DNA of 64,000 nucleotides, taken from Apostichopus japonicus (Eukaryota > Echinodermata > Holothuroidea > Aspidochirotida > Stichopodidae). The position numbers and the translations under genes are program-made. A model generated the notes under the pieces. It was not told where the DNA came from. It was given only the letters and a program-made list of their open reading frames with translations, and searched no databases. Location of the stretch: the NCBI RefSeq assembly GCF_037975245.1, contig NC_092574.1:26888713-26952712 (forward strand). The letters run 5' to 3'. Below are positions 11,940-24,219 of this stretch, piece after piece; the first letter of the stretch is position 1, and each line of letters opens with the position of its first letter.

Positions 11940-13240
11940 TTTTGTAGAGCATCCTCCCCATGTTTGTGTTGGATAAAAAACAGTAGTGTCATCAGCAAAC
12001 GTAGTAAAGGAAACCTTATGAGAAGACATGTAAATATCATTTATATACATAATAAAAAGTAGTGGTCCTAAAATGGAACCTTGTGGAACGCCAATAAGAA
12101 ATACGTGATGAGCTTACACCATTATACGACATAAAGTGATAACGATAACTTAAGTAACTCTGGAACCAACTTAAAGTAACCAACTTACACGTACCCCATA
12201 ACAATAAGTGTTTGTAGAATAATGTGGTGGTCAATGTTATCAACAGTTTTTGAAAGATCAAGGAATAGTGCAGCTGTACATATCTTCTTAACCAATCCTT
12301 CAGAGATTTGAGTGCCGCCATACATGTTGAGTGCTTTTAACGGAAACTATATTGATTTGGATACAATAAGTCGTGTTTAAGTATAAAGTTGTAAAAATGG
12401 TTGTGAACAAGTTGTTTAATAATTATAAATATTGAAGGTAAACAGATATTGGTATATAGTTACACATCAGTTGTTCATTACCAGATTTAAAAATAGGAAT
12501 ATTTTTTGCGATCTTAAGTTCAGATGGTAAACACCTTTTGCAAAAGATAGATTAGTAATATGTGTTAGCCGAACTGTGAAAGTATGCCCAAGTTTCTTAA
12601 GAATGGCATGCAGGATTTGATCGAAACCAGGACTTTTACCATTTGTTAGCTTAGAAATAACATGAAGGACTTCATAATGCATATAGTAGGAAACAAAACA
12701 AAAGAGTTTTGTATTTTTGCGTCGATGAAGCTTAAAGTATTATTTGTTCCCATTGGTTCGTATTGCTGCCAAAGACTTGGTAACTGTAGAAAAATACATA
12801 ATCAAATTATTAGCAATTGTACGAGGATCCTCTGTGAGAACATCATTACAAACAAAGGCTTTACTACAATTAGTGTTACTTTTTTGTAGACAATACTGTT
12901 GATTACTTTCCACTCTTTAGCACTGTTGTTTAATTAAATGAGGTTGCCATTTTCTTTTCCTATCTGATAACATATGTAAGCTTATTTTATAATTGGAGAT
13001 AACCTTTGTGATCACATGAATGTATTTGCTAATATTTTTTATAGAGTTTATTTTTATATTTAATAGAAACAATGATTGCAAGTGTAATCCATGGTGATTT
13101 TTGATTGTTTATTCTTAGTTTAACTTTGGTGATCGGACAGCAACTGTTGAAGCTTTGACGGAAAATTTGAAACAATTGGGAGTAAGCAATATCTACATTA
13201 TTATTTAACAAGACTTACAGTTCAGTCGACAGCTGCAAGC
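11940..13240 (-). mobile_element. Decayed non-LTR retrotransposon (CR1/Jockey-group LINE), RT fragment
   Basis: Read on the minus strand from high to low coordinates: the EN-RT linker with NNQKSPWITLAI and YKNKLYKKY (13029-13211). Then the RT palm entry with VISKLTNGKSPGFDQI and a following helix ITNLSFAKGVY (12467-12682). Then motif region ALSWFQSYLS-like with [11 protein letters not shown] (12037-12321), and finally a catalytic FADDTTVF segment at about 11975-12010. The pieces sit in different frames with stops between, so the copy is dead. Endonuclease and 3' end are missing. The family is assigned from motif order and spacing; the exact clade is not certain. Confidence 0.8.
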
Positions 13241-13249
13241 TTTGTAATA

Positions 13250-16200
13250 AGCCTAGCGATGTTACAATTGTCAATAGTCAATTATTTGCAAGGACTAAAA
13301 TGTGGTAAAACGAAGATTATTTCATTTTGATATGAAGTAGACCACTAAAAGCCACTTCTACCAGTCCAGGTTCTAACATATATAACAGGTTTAGTTCTTG
13401 AGAAATTATCCCTTTAACTTCAGATGAGGTTCATCAGTTCAAGTGACTGGCCTGTGTAGTCTAACGCACAGAGCATTAGGTCAGCAACTCAGATGCAACA
13501 CAAAACCCAGTGGGAAAGCATATGACTCTGATGACCTCAAATGACATGTTTATAATTTGTTACAAATATCTCAACAACAAATGCTGTTGGATATCATCCA
13601 ACGATGCTATATATTGTTTACATGAAATTAAAATAACATATATTTGGTTGAGTTATATAACATAATGGATGAACATCTAACATTAAAGCCTGTATCGAGT
13701 AGTCGACGTCATCATCACTTTAGCCTTAAAGGACCATTCCATAGATTTAGCATATTTTAAAGGTGGATATCTAAAAACCCGGAATAGCTTGGAAATATTG
13801 CATTTTTTTTTGGACAAAACACATCAAGACAAAAATTATGCTTAAAGCTGAATATACTCAGTATATACAGTATACCAAGGAGAAGTGACTCATCTATGAA
13901 ATAGCCAATGTTTAACCCCCCCCCCACCCACCCGACGAACTTTTAGATCAACAGATTAATGATCACACAAACATTTTAGTTTAGATTTTACCTCGTGGTA
14001 ATAACTTTACCTCTGGGATAACTTTAGTTTGGATTGCTTCGCTGGATCGATTATCTTCTTAGCCTAATGCTCCATCTCCAGTAAACATCTGTATTTATTT
14101 GTATCTGAAACAGAAAATGGACGTCCACGGGGGTGGGGAAATTGCCCCCCACAAGAAAATAGATGTCTTATTGGAAAAACTTGACCTCTCTTTCTTACCA
14201 AATGGGGGCGGGGGGGGGGGGGGGGACTGAATACATATCACTCATACACATTAGCTTATAAGGTTTAGTTAATGATTTTAGATTATAAGAAAACTATATA
14301 TATCGAAAAGAAAAATATTCGGTTTGGTTCTCGCATCATCTTCTTATCGGGTAATCCGGCACTGGTAGCTGTAATACCTTCACGGCAGACACACACACGT
14401 ATAGGGATGACCACGAATTGTAAAAAATATTATGATTAATCATCAATAACTGATTAAAACTGTCGGATAATCGCAACCCTTTGGGACCAAGAAACAGTCA
14501 TATTGATATGTTATTTCATTTATGGTACAAACTATAGTAAACACAGTCTGGTAAAACATTTGCATGAATGACAACGTAAAAGCAATTTGATATGAGGAAG
14601 GCTACTTCAGATTTATTCAAATGATAAATCTCAACAGATCTCTTTTTAAATGGAAAAATCCACATATAAAAACATAAGCCAATATAGCGCAAGGTATGAA
14701 TTATGAGACTATACACGATTCACATAAATACGTAAATGACTAAAGCGTCTCTTGAGTGTAAGAAAGTCCATACGGTGCACCCGTTTTAACTAATGACGTC
14801 ATTGTGGCGAAATCCGAATTTTCTTCATCTTCCAAAGGAGAGAGATCAGAAGTAAACTAATATAATTTGTTGTGTTCCGTGTATACATATTCATCATTAT
14901 AATCAGTTGCAGTTTGTTGTCTGCTCTCCAAACATGACCTATAGTAGCCAGCAAAATGTCTTCTGAAATCATTTTCCCTGAAAGGAGAAACAAAAAAGAT
15001 ATGTACTGGAATTAATCTATTCTAGTTTAACCGCATCCGTAAGTTTCAATTTAATTTTCATTAAGTATTAACCGATCTCAATACATTTAATAAATATATT
15101 TGATTGGCTCCCAATAAATTCAAAGTCAACACATGAAGGCTGTGTTACGTCACCATACAGGCATTGTCGGTCTTACAGTCATATCTTTCCAAACTCGTCG
15201 TTATCTGCCGTGACGTCAGATGCAAATCCAACTAAAGAATTCTGAACAAATGTATGTAATGTAAGACTAATCTATTCAAATCTGTGCAAGAATTTCATTA
15301 GATATGACTTGATCGTTTTGATACGAGATGAATAAAGTGTACCGGGATATTTCTAATGTTACGGGAATGTAAGTTTGTTAAGCGCTCACAATTAATTAGT
15401 GTAAATACAATATAGCCAATATAAAGCTAAATCATCTTTTTTCCCCCTCTTTTCCTTGGCGACGGAACATGGGTATTCATGCAGTCTGTTGCATGATGCT
15501 TCCATCCAAACTGTTGTAAAAGGCTTTACTCTTTGTGTTTCTGTTATCAGTGGTCAGATTAAGCGCATCAGGGTAAGTATACCTTCATCCAGATAATCAC
15601 GAATGTCGTGACCATCAGCTATTCATCAAAGTATGCAGGAATTTAACTGCTATATTGTTATTTAAATTCATAGCTATACTCCAATACGGAAAAGATAAAA
15701 GACTGCTTTATCTGATCTATCGATGCACGTGCAGGCCTGTCTGTGTACACCTGTACGTGGGCTTTCAGTATATAGCCTTTATAAGCAGACGTTAACTTCA
15801 CCACTATACCTTCAATGAGACTGGGGTTGAGTGTGGAACAAGTTGTTTGTTACACAGGCTGTATTTTGGGTGACCTTTCTTAAATAGTAACTTCATTTGC
15901 AAACTTCGGGATGGATTATCTTCTCCACAGTTTTGGTACTGAATTATCTTCATGTTACTACCAATAATATTTACGGACACATGTACCTTATCGCGGTTTT
16001 CAATGGAACAATATTACATATATTATCCTTGACAGATAATATAACCGGAAAAACTCGCGTTTATTCCACATGAACAAGCTGTTGGAGAATTAGTCTGGTA
16101 TAAGTCAATGCGAACAATTCAAACTCGTGTAACAATATGGAGCGCATGATACCAAAATTTGGACATACCGGAGATTTCGGCAATATTATGGTTTCATACA

Positions 16201-16290
16201 CCAAAAATGTTGACAACAATATTCTCGTAATGTTACTTTCATTGCAGCATAACAATTGGTCTCGAACTGAAAAACGAATCTATATATATT
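13250..16290. other. Intergenic, poly-C and poly-G tracts only
   Basis: No coding segment recognised. Homopolymer-like runs occur at 13916-13925 (C) and 14205-14225 (G). Several ORFs of 60-66 codons show no family resemblance. Confidence 0.4.
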
Positions 16291-16309
16291 TTTGATACCC
16301 ACTTTACCG

Positions 16310-16560
16310 TAATTCGGAAGTAAATGCAGGATTTCTTGCGTTCTCGGAGGCTAATTGGATTCGAAAGGAATTAAAAACAGGATTTTTGGAACTAACAAAG
16401 ATTTTTGGAACTGAATACAACATTTTTGGAACGAAATTCAACATTTTCGTAACTAAATTCAGGATTTTGGAACTAGTTACGTGATTTTCTTGCGTTCTCA
16501 GAGTGATTGAATTTATAACGAAACTTGCGTAGATCAAAGAGCTGCTTATGGAGACCCTTT
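16310..16560. repeat. Short tandem units of about 27 bases (TTTTTGGAAC-type), and first copy of a diverged duplication
   Basis: About five irregular units around GGATTTTTGGAACTAAATTCA between 16370 and 16480. The adjacent block 16490-16585 (TTGCGTTCTCAGAGTGATTG followed by TGCGTAGATCAA and GAGGCTCTCTGCT) recurs diverged at 17200-17305. Confidence 0.6.
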
Positions 16561-16659
16561 GTCCAGAGTGTGAGGCTCTCTGCTCATTTTGTAAGTAGAT
16601 TTTTTTACAAGTTAGATTAGGCCTGTTTCGTATATGTATACATAATATTCAATGATACA

Positions 16660-17170
16660 TCAACTTTGTAAGTGATGTAAGCCACATATATTCATGATAA
16701 GTTAACCCTTTCAATCATAAGGTCCCGAGTTCGAGTCACTCCAAGATGGACGTATGTCGTCCAGTTACAGAGTTGTTGACAATTGACAACTCATAATCAT
16801 GGACGTTTAATATGAATCTAAGTAACTGACTTCGGTCAGCTTGCGGCTTTGATAAGCCAATGATGGCTTCTTCGCGAGTTCCTGCTTGCAGGAGGATATA
16901 AAAATACATACATATGTACATAAATACATACATATAAACAAACATAAAAGTTTTCTTAGCTACACATATTCATCTACGTAAAAATACTATGTAATTGATG
17001 TAATACACACACATATTCATAAATAGATTAGCTATGTCAGTTGTCTTATCCACAGATATAATAGGCTAAACGTGTTTCGTATGTACTTTACACCACAGAT
17101 ATTCATAGACTCATCTATTATTGAAGGGATGTAAGCCATAGATTTTCATAGATAATTGTTATTCGTGTGT
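16660..17170 (+). repeat. Dispersed outlying units of the 43-bp satellite
   Basis: Words such as GTAAGCCACATATATTCAT, CACAGATATTCATAGA and GTAAGCCATAGATTTTCATAG occur at irregular spacing, matching the array that begins at about 18810. They look like diverged, isolated monomers outside the main block. Confidence 0.6.
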
Positions 17171-17309
17171 ATTTGCAGGATTTTTGGAACGAAACACAGG
17201 ATTTCCGTGCATTCTCGGAGTGATTGGATTAAAAACTAACCTGCGTAGATCAATGAACTGCTTTTGTCAAACCTCTGCCCCGGATAAGGAGGCTCTCTGC
17301 TTATACGCC

Positions 17310-17930
17310 GTACCGAACACAAACAATCAAACGGCGTCATTTTGAATTCCCTTGCCCTGGATACATGCAAGAGATATCTTTATTTCCAATCTAAGTTGTG
17401 TCGGATTCAATTTGTCAATAGTGGTGATCGACTGATCTTTTACTTTGTCGGTCCGTGGTAAGTATCAAGGGGACAGTAAGGGGACCAAGGGAAGGAAGGG
17501 AACAGATGAAGAAGAAAAACCGTGAGTACACTTTTTCTATACTAAATGTTCTGGATCGTCTTACTAACACTGGAAGAAGTTGCACTCAAACAATTTTATT
17601 GACGTGCATTGAGACCCCATTTGAGACTCATTTAAACCATTTATTTAACAGGTACCAAACAAACCGTAATGAATTACAAATCCCAACGTAATTATAAATA
17701 ATTATTTGTAATTCTAAACTAACTACGCATAGTCAATATAAGCCATTTATTTTATCGATGAAAAACGTGTACTCAAAACTCGGACTTATTTAAATAATTT
17801 TTAAAAATCTAATTACAAATGGGAAATTAAACAAATTTTAATCGATACAAAACGTGCTCAATAATTTAACTTAATTCTCATCACAAATCTATATAACTTA
17901 TCTCGCCGATAAGTGGATCAACTACAAACA
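17310..17930. other. Intergenic, nothing recognised
   Basis: AT-rich with runs of TAATTACAAAT-like sequence. The 78-codon ORF at 17455-17691 resembles nothing I know. Confidence 0.35.
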
Positions 17931-17982
17931 GCGATTAAAAGAAATCTGACATTTCATTCTCCTTTAAGAGAGAACAATATTT

Positions 17983-18078
17983 AGCGAATGCCTCTACGTT
18001 CTCTCCACGTTCTTCAAATTTGAAGACCACGAAAGTATCCATTCTTTCTTTTTCCTCGTAGCTCACTTGTATCTTCAT
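17983..18078 (-). pseudogene. Guanylate cyclase catalytic-domain remnant, segment B
   Basis: The minus-strand reading MKIQVSYEEKERMDTF, then a block ending FEERGENVE, aligns with the receptor guanylate cyclase stretch after the [12 protein letters not shown] block, where KIHVS, a DxFGGF-like turn and the E-RGE motif occur. The expected following KGKGK-TYWL segment is absent; the frame runs on into unrelated sequence and stops at 17935. No clean acceptor precedes it in the frame required by segment A. These breaks support a decayed copy. Confidence 0.6.
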
Positions 18079-18575
18079 CGATGATGGCGAAAAGAACAGA
18101 TTTAGTATTTTGCTGTACACCACTTTTCAATTTTGATTTACAGCGAGCGGACGTTTGTAAAGAATTATTTTGGGGGAACATTATTATGCAGCTGAAGGCG
18201 TTACAATGACATAACACTTGCATTTAAAGTTGAGTAATACATTTTGTTTTAAATATCTTATTCATTTAGAACACCTACTATTCAGCGAAAGAGTACATAA
18301 TTTTGCTTTCATGAAAGTATGTCGCTTGAGTACAAGCGTTTCACCCAATTATTCACACCGTGCCTCGCTAGGAAATATCTCAATGTTCTAGATATTAGCT
18401 CGTTTGGTTTTACTTTTCCAACCACATACAATACTTTGGCACTCGCCCACACCTTATCTTCCCTTCCCGAAAAGGTACGACTTAGATTTAACTTATGCAC
18501 TTGTACAAAGTGTCGCGAACGGAAGACCACGAAAGGTTATGTACAAACGCACTATACCGAACGGCAGTTCCGTAC

Positions 18576-18665
18576 CTGCCGATGTCGATTCAATTCTCGA
18601 TGCGGTATTGACGGTATCGCCAAAAGAGAGGCCAAAGCGAGGCATTCTGGAACCGGTTACACCAG
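18576..18665 (-). pseudogene. Guanylate cyclase catalytic-domain exon remnant, segment A
   Basis: Bounded by an acceptor (GGTTGCAG) and a donor (GCAG then GTACGG), 90 bases. It encodes [20 protein letters not shown] followed by TASRIES. Known: the class III nucleotide cyclase core reads [22 protein letters not shown] in receptor guanylate cyclases and binds the nucleotide. Oddity: one extra residue lies between MPR and FGDTVN compared with that core (FGLSF in place of YCLF). With segment B 500 bases downstream and no further cyclase exons before the satellite at 18.8 kb, this is best read as a truncated pseudogene. A divergent functional exon is the alternative. Confidence 0.7.
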
Positions 18666-18809
18666 CTGCAACCAATCCTGAAAATAAAACCGTGATTGGT
18701 GCATTTTTCGGTGAGGTCCTACTGTAATTTATTTAATTATCACAACGTTGTTTTACGCTGTCACAAGTTGTTTGTATTTATGTAAAAAATGTGGGCATAT
18801 TAATGCTCT

Positions 18810-19795
18810 ATTGTTGAAGTGTATATATTCATAAAGTTTGTTTTGTTCTGTTTTGTTAGTGTTGTAAGCCACATATATTCATAGATACAGCTGCTTTGTT
18901 AGTGTTGTAGGCCACACATATTCATAGATACAGCTGTTTTGTTAGTGTTGTAGGCCACATGTTTCATAGATACATATGTTATGTTAACGTTGGCGGCCAC
19001 ATATATTCATAGTTACATCTATTATGTTAGAGTTGCAGGCCACATTTATTCATAGATACAGCTGTTATGTTAGTGTTGTAGGCCACAGATATTCATAGAT
19101 ACAGCTGTTATGTTAATTTTGTAGGGCACATATATTCATAGATAGGGACCTACATCAATTATATGTTAGTATTGTAGGCCACATATATTCATAGATACAG
19201 CTGCTTTGTTAGTGTTGTAGGCCACATGTTTCATAGATACATATGTTATGGTAGTGTTGGAGGCCGCATATATTCATGGTTACATCTATTATGTTAGAAT
19301 TGAAGGCCACATTGATTCATATATACAGCTATTATATTAGTGTTGTAGACCACAGATATTCATAGATACATATGTGATGTTAATTTGCAGGCCACATATA
19401 TTCATAGATAGGGACCTACATCAATTATATGTTAGTATTTTAGGCCACATATATTCATAGATACAGCTGTTATGATAGTGTTTAAGGCCACATATATTCA
19501 TAGATACAGCTGTTATGTTAGTAATGTAGGCTACATATATTCATAGATACAGCTGTTATGTTAGAGTTGCAGGCCACATATATTCATAGATACAGCTGTT
19601 ATATTAGTGTTGTAGGCAATATATATTCATAGATACAGCTGTTATGTTAGAGTTGCAGGCCACATATATTCATAGATACAGCTGTTATATTAGTGTTTAA
19701 GGCCACATATATCCATAGATACAGCTGTTATATTAGTGTTGTAGGCAACATAAATTCATAGATACAGCTGTTATGTTAGTTTAATCATAGTTTAA
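18810..19795 (+). repeat. 43-bp satellite, subfamily 1
   Basis: Tandem units of about 43 bases with the words GTTAGTGTTGTAGGCCACAT, ATATTCATAGATACAGCTGT, about 22 copies. A distinctive insertion-bearing unit (ATAGGGACCTACATCAATTA) recurs at about 19140 and 19408, so blocks of units have been duplicated together. Confidence 0.9.
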
Positions 19796-22716
19796 TCCTA
19801 TCCGTAGGTATTCTAAGCCACAAATATTCATAGTTTAAACCTATTCGTAAGTTTTCACTGTCACAGATATTCATAGTTTAAGCTTATTCGCAAGTACTCT
19901 AAGCCACCGATATTCATATATTAAGCCTATTCGTAAGAACTTAAGCCACAAATATTGATAGATTAAGCCTATTTGTAAGTATTCTAAGCCACGTTTATTT
20001 AAGAGTTCACTCCTATCGTAAGTATTCGAAGCCACAAATATTCATAGTTTATGGCTATTTTTAAGTTTTCTAAGCCACAGATACTCATAGTTTAATTATA
20101 TTCTTAAGTATTCTCAGCCACAGATATTCATAGCTTTAACCTATTCGTTAGTAATGTAAGCTATTGTTATTCAAAGATTAAGCCTATTCGTAAGTTTTCT
20201 AAGCCACAGATATTCATAATATAATCCTATTCGTAAGCCCCATATATTCATAGCTATATCCTATTTGTAAGTATTCTCAGCCACAGATATTCAAAGCTTA
20301 AGCCTATTCGTAAGAATTCTAAGCCACAGGTATCCATAAATAAAGCCGATTCTTTAGTATTCTAAGCCACAGATATTCAAAGATTAAGCCTATTCGTTAG
20401 TATTCTAAGTAATCCTATACGTAAGTATTCTAAGTATTCTAAGTCACAGATATTCATAGTTTAAATTCTCCGAAAGTATTCTAAGCACAAATATTCATAG
20501 TTTATGCCTATTTGTAACTTTTCTAAGCCACATATATTGATAGTTTAAGCATATTCGTAAGTATTCATAGCCACCGATATCCATAGTTGAAGCTTAATCG
20601 TAAGTATTCTAAGCAACATATATTAATAGTTTCATACTATTAGTGAGTATTTTAAGCCACATATATCCATAGATTAATCCTTATAGAAGGATTCTAAGCC
20701 ACAGTTATCATAGCTTAATCCTATTTGTAACTTTTCTAAGCCACATATATTCATAGTTTAAACCTATTCGTTAGTATTCTAAGTAACATATATTCATAGT
20801 TATGCCTATTTGTAACTTTTCTAAGCCACATATGTTTATAGCTTAAACCTATTTGTAAGTATTCTAAGCAACAGATATTCATAGTTTATGCCTCATTCGT
20901 AAGTATTCTAAGCCACAGGTATCCATAGATTAAGCATATTCTTAAGTATTCTAAGTCACAGATATTCAAAGATTAAGCCTATTCGTAAGTATTCTAAGCC
21001 ACATATATTCATAGCTTAATCATATTTGTAAGTATTCTAAGTTACAAATATTCATAGTTCAATCCCATAAGTAAGTATTCTAAGCCACAGATATTCATAG
21101 TTTAAACCTATTCAAAAGTATTCTAAGCCACACATATTCATAGTTTATGCCCATTTGTAAATTTTCTAAGCCAAATTTATTTATAGTTCAATCCTATCGT
21201 AAGTATTTTAAGAAACAGATATTCATGTTTTAGTTCCATTCGTAAGTATTGAAAGCCACAGATTTTCATAGATTAATTCTATTCGTAATTACTTAGCCCC
21301 AGATATTCATAGTTTAATCTTAATCGAATGTATTCTAAGCCACATATATTCATAGTTAATTCCTTCGTAAGTATTCTAAGCCACAGATATTCATAGTTTA
21401 ATCTTATTCTTAAGTATTCTCAGCCACAGATATTCATAGCTTTAACCTATTCTTAAGTAATGTAAGCTACAGATATTCAAAGCTTAAACATATACGTATG
21501 ATTGTTAGCTCTAGATATTCATTGATCAATCCTATTCGTAAACCACAGATTCGTAAGTTTTCTAAGCCACAGATATGCGTAGTTTAATCCTGTTCGTAGG
21601 TATTGTAAGCTACAGTTATTCAAAGATTAAGCCTATTCGTAAGTATTCTAAGCCACAGATATTCATAGCTATAGCCTATTTGTAAATTATATCAGCCACA
21701 GATATTTATAGCTACGCATATTCATAAGTATTCTAAGCCACATATGTTCATAGCTTAAACCTATTCGTAAGTATTCGAAGCAACAGATATTCATCGTTTA
21801 TGCATATTCGTAAGTATTCTAAGCCACATACATTCAAACAATAAGCCAATTCGAAAGTATTCAAAGCCACAGATATTCATAGTTTATGCCTATTTGTAAC
21901 TTGTCTAATCCACATATATTGATAGTTTCAGCCTATTATAAAGTATTCTTAGCCATATATATTCATAGATTAGTCCTAATGGAAGGATTCTAAGCCACAG
22001 TAATCATAGCTTAATCCTGTTTGTAACTTTTCTAATCCACATATATTCATAGTTTAAACCTATTCGTAAGTAATTTAAGCCACAGATATTCATAATTTAA
22101 ACCTATTCGTAAGTTTTCTGAGCCACATATATTCATAGCTTATTCCTATTCTTAAGTATTCTCAGCCACAGATATTCATAGTTTAAACCTATTTGTAAGT
22201 AATGTAAGCTACAGATATTGAAAGCTTTAACATATAAGATGTATTGTTAGCTACAGATATTCATAGATCAATCCTATTTGTAAGGTCCAAGCCAGAGATA
22301 TTCGTAATTTAATCCTATTCGTAAGTATTGTTAGCTACAGTTATTCAAAGATTAAGCCTTTTCGTAAGTGTTCTAAGCCACAGATATTCATAGTATAATC
22401 ATATTCGTAAGTATTCTAAGCCCCATTTATTCATAGCTATAGCCTATTTGTAAATTATCTCAGCCACAGATATTCATAGCTTACGTCTATTTGTAAGTAT
22501 TCTAAGCCACATATGTTCATAGCCTAAAGGTATTCATAAGTATTCGAAGCAACAGATATTCATAGTTTATGCATATTCGTAAGTATTCTAATCCACATAT
22601 ATTCATAGCTTAAACCTATTCGTAACTTTTCTAAGCCACATATATTCATAGTTCAATCCTATCTTAAGTATTTTAAGGAACAGATATTCATGTTTTAGTT
22701 CTGTTTGTAAGTATTC
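19796..22716 (+). repeat. 43-bp satellite, subfamily 2 (first part)
   Basis: Tandem units of the same 43-base length but a different consensus: AAGTATTCTAAGCCACAGAT, ATTCATAGTTTAAGCCTATTCGT. Individual units differ by roughly 10-25 percent by eye. Matching multi-unit blocks recur about 740-770 bases apart (21465 and 22205; 21750 and 22515) and about 1.3 kb apart (20672 and 21967), a higher-order arrangement. Confidence 0.9.
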
Positions 22717-23127
22717 TTAAGGCCCGGTCACACTATACCGATTTTTTATCGGAATACTATCCAATTTTCCCGGAGGAATCGAAACAGCCAGTTTTTCGTT
22801 CGGGTCTTCTAGCCACAGTGATATAGGACCTGATTTGCTATCTGTTGAGCCATTCAGATGTGGAATAGCCCTCTCCTAACTTTTGATATTGACTCCGTTT
22901 CCTTTTATCGGATAGCTATCCGATTTCTCTTCCGATTTTTATCGTTTTTCGATGTGACGTCACTTTAGAATGTAGTCCGTTCCAGAACCCCTCAGATTTG
23001 GAGTAGGTATTCGAATATTCCACTGCATTCATTACATTCACTACTACAAACCTCACTCTTCGGCCTAAAATCGGAAAAATCGGACCGTACTCCGATAAAA
23101 TATCGCTGTAGTGTGACCGGGCCTTAA
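22717..23127. mobile_element. MITE with TTAA target duplication inserted in the satellite
   Basis: The element spans 22721-23123 (403 bases) between TTAA (22717-22720) and TTAA (23124-23127). Terminal inverted repeats of about 37 bases start GGCCCGGTCACACTA and continue with a CCGAT-TTTATCGGA block that matches the other end with a few differences. Interior shows further TATCCGAT-type words and no ORF. TTAA duplication is known for piggyBac and Kolobok superfamilies; the termini alone do not decide between them. Satellite sequence resumes in register (AAGCCACAG) on the right. Confidence 0.85.
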
Positions 23128-23960
23128 GCCACAGATTTTCATAGTTTATGCCTATTTTTACTTTTTCTAATCCACATAAATTGATAGTTTCAGCCTATAA
23201 GTAAGTATTCTAAGCCACATATATTCATAGATTAGTCCTAATGGAAGGATTCTAAGCCACAGTAATCATAGCTTAATCCTATTTGTAAGTATTCTAAGCC
23301 ACATATATTCAACGATTAAGCCTATTCGTTAGTATTCTAAGCCACGGATATTCATAGTTTAATCCTATTTGTAAGTATTCGAAACCACAGATATTCATAA
23401 GGAAATGAGCTATGTAACTATTGTAAGCCACATATATTCATGAATAGGTTAACTGTGTTAATATTTTAAGTCACAAATATTAATAGATACACCATTTTGT
23501 AAACGATGTAGCCACATATGTTTATAGATTAATCCTATTCTTTAGTATTCTAAGCCACATATGTTGGTAGATTACTCTGCCATGCAGGTCTTACATACCC
23601 ATATATAAATATGATTCATATGTATTCTAAGCCATAGAAATTATTAGATTAACAAAAGTAAATTTGTTCAAGTCACAGATATTCATAGATAGATCCATAA
23701 TGTAAAGTGGTGTAATCCACAGATATTCATTGATTAATCTATTATTTAGGTCATAGATATATATAGATAAATATGATTCGTATGTATTCTAAGTCACAGA
23801 TACTGCTAGATAAATCCATAATGTAAAGTGGTGTTAGCCACATATATTCATAGATAAGTGAACTATGTTAGTTTTGTAATCCACATATATTCATTGATAA
23901 ATCTGTTTCACGTAATTTGTGTAAACTACACATATTCCTAGATTAGTCTGCACACTAACA
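23128..23960 (+). repeat. 43-bp satellite, subfamily 2 (second part, decaying edge)
   Basis: Resumes directly after the MITE. The block TCCTAATGGAAGGATTCTAA at about 23235 repeats that at 21973. From about 23400 the units become irregular (spacing and sequence), typical of an array margin. Confidence 0.85.
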
Positions 23961-24219
23961 AAATAATGCTTTGTTTATTTTGCATTAGGATTAGTTAGGG
24001 ATGTGGTTAATTGTCTAAGGTGGTTAATTGTCTGTTTGCTTCAAGTTCACTTCTACTGCCAAAAGTGTTAGCATTACAAGTTGTTATCTCGAGAAAAAAA
24101 AAACTGGTTCTGAGGAATTGAATGAACATTTCAATTGAATGTCCTTGTTAATTATTCCAAAGTAGTAATAACATAGTACATAGGCTTCCGCTCATGTATG
24201 CTTTCAAGTCTAGCATGAC

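Noticed and set aside
18319-18727. Plus-strand ORFs of 120 and 107 codons
   Set aside because: They overlap the guanylate cyclase segment on the opposite strand, whose motifs are specific; the plus frames show no family resemblance.
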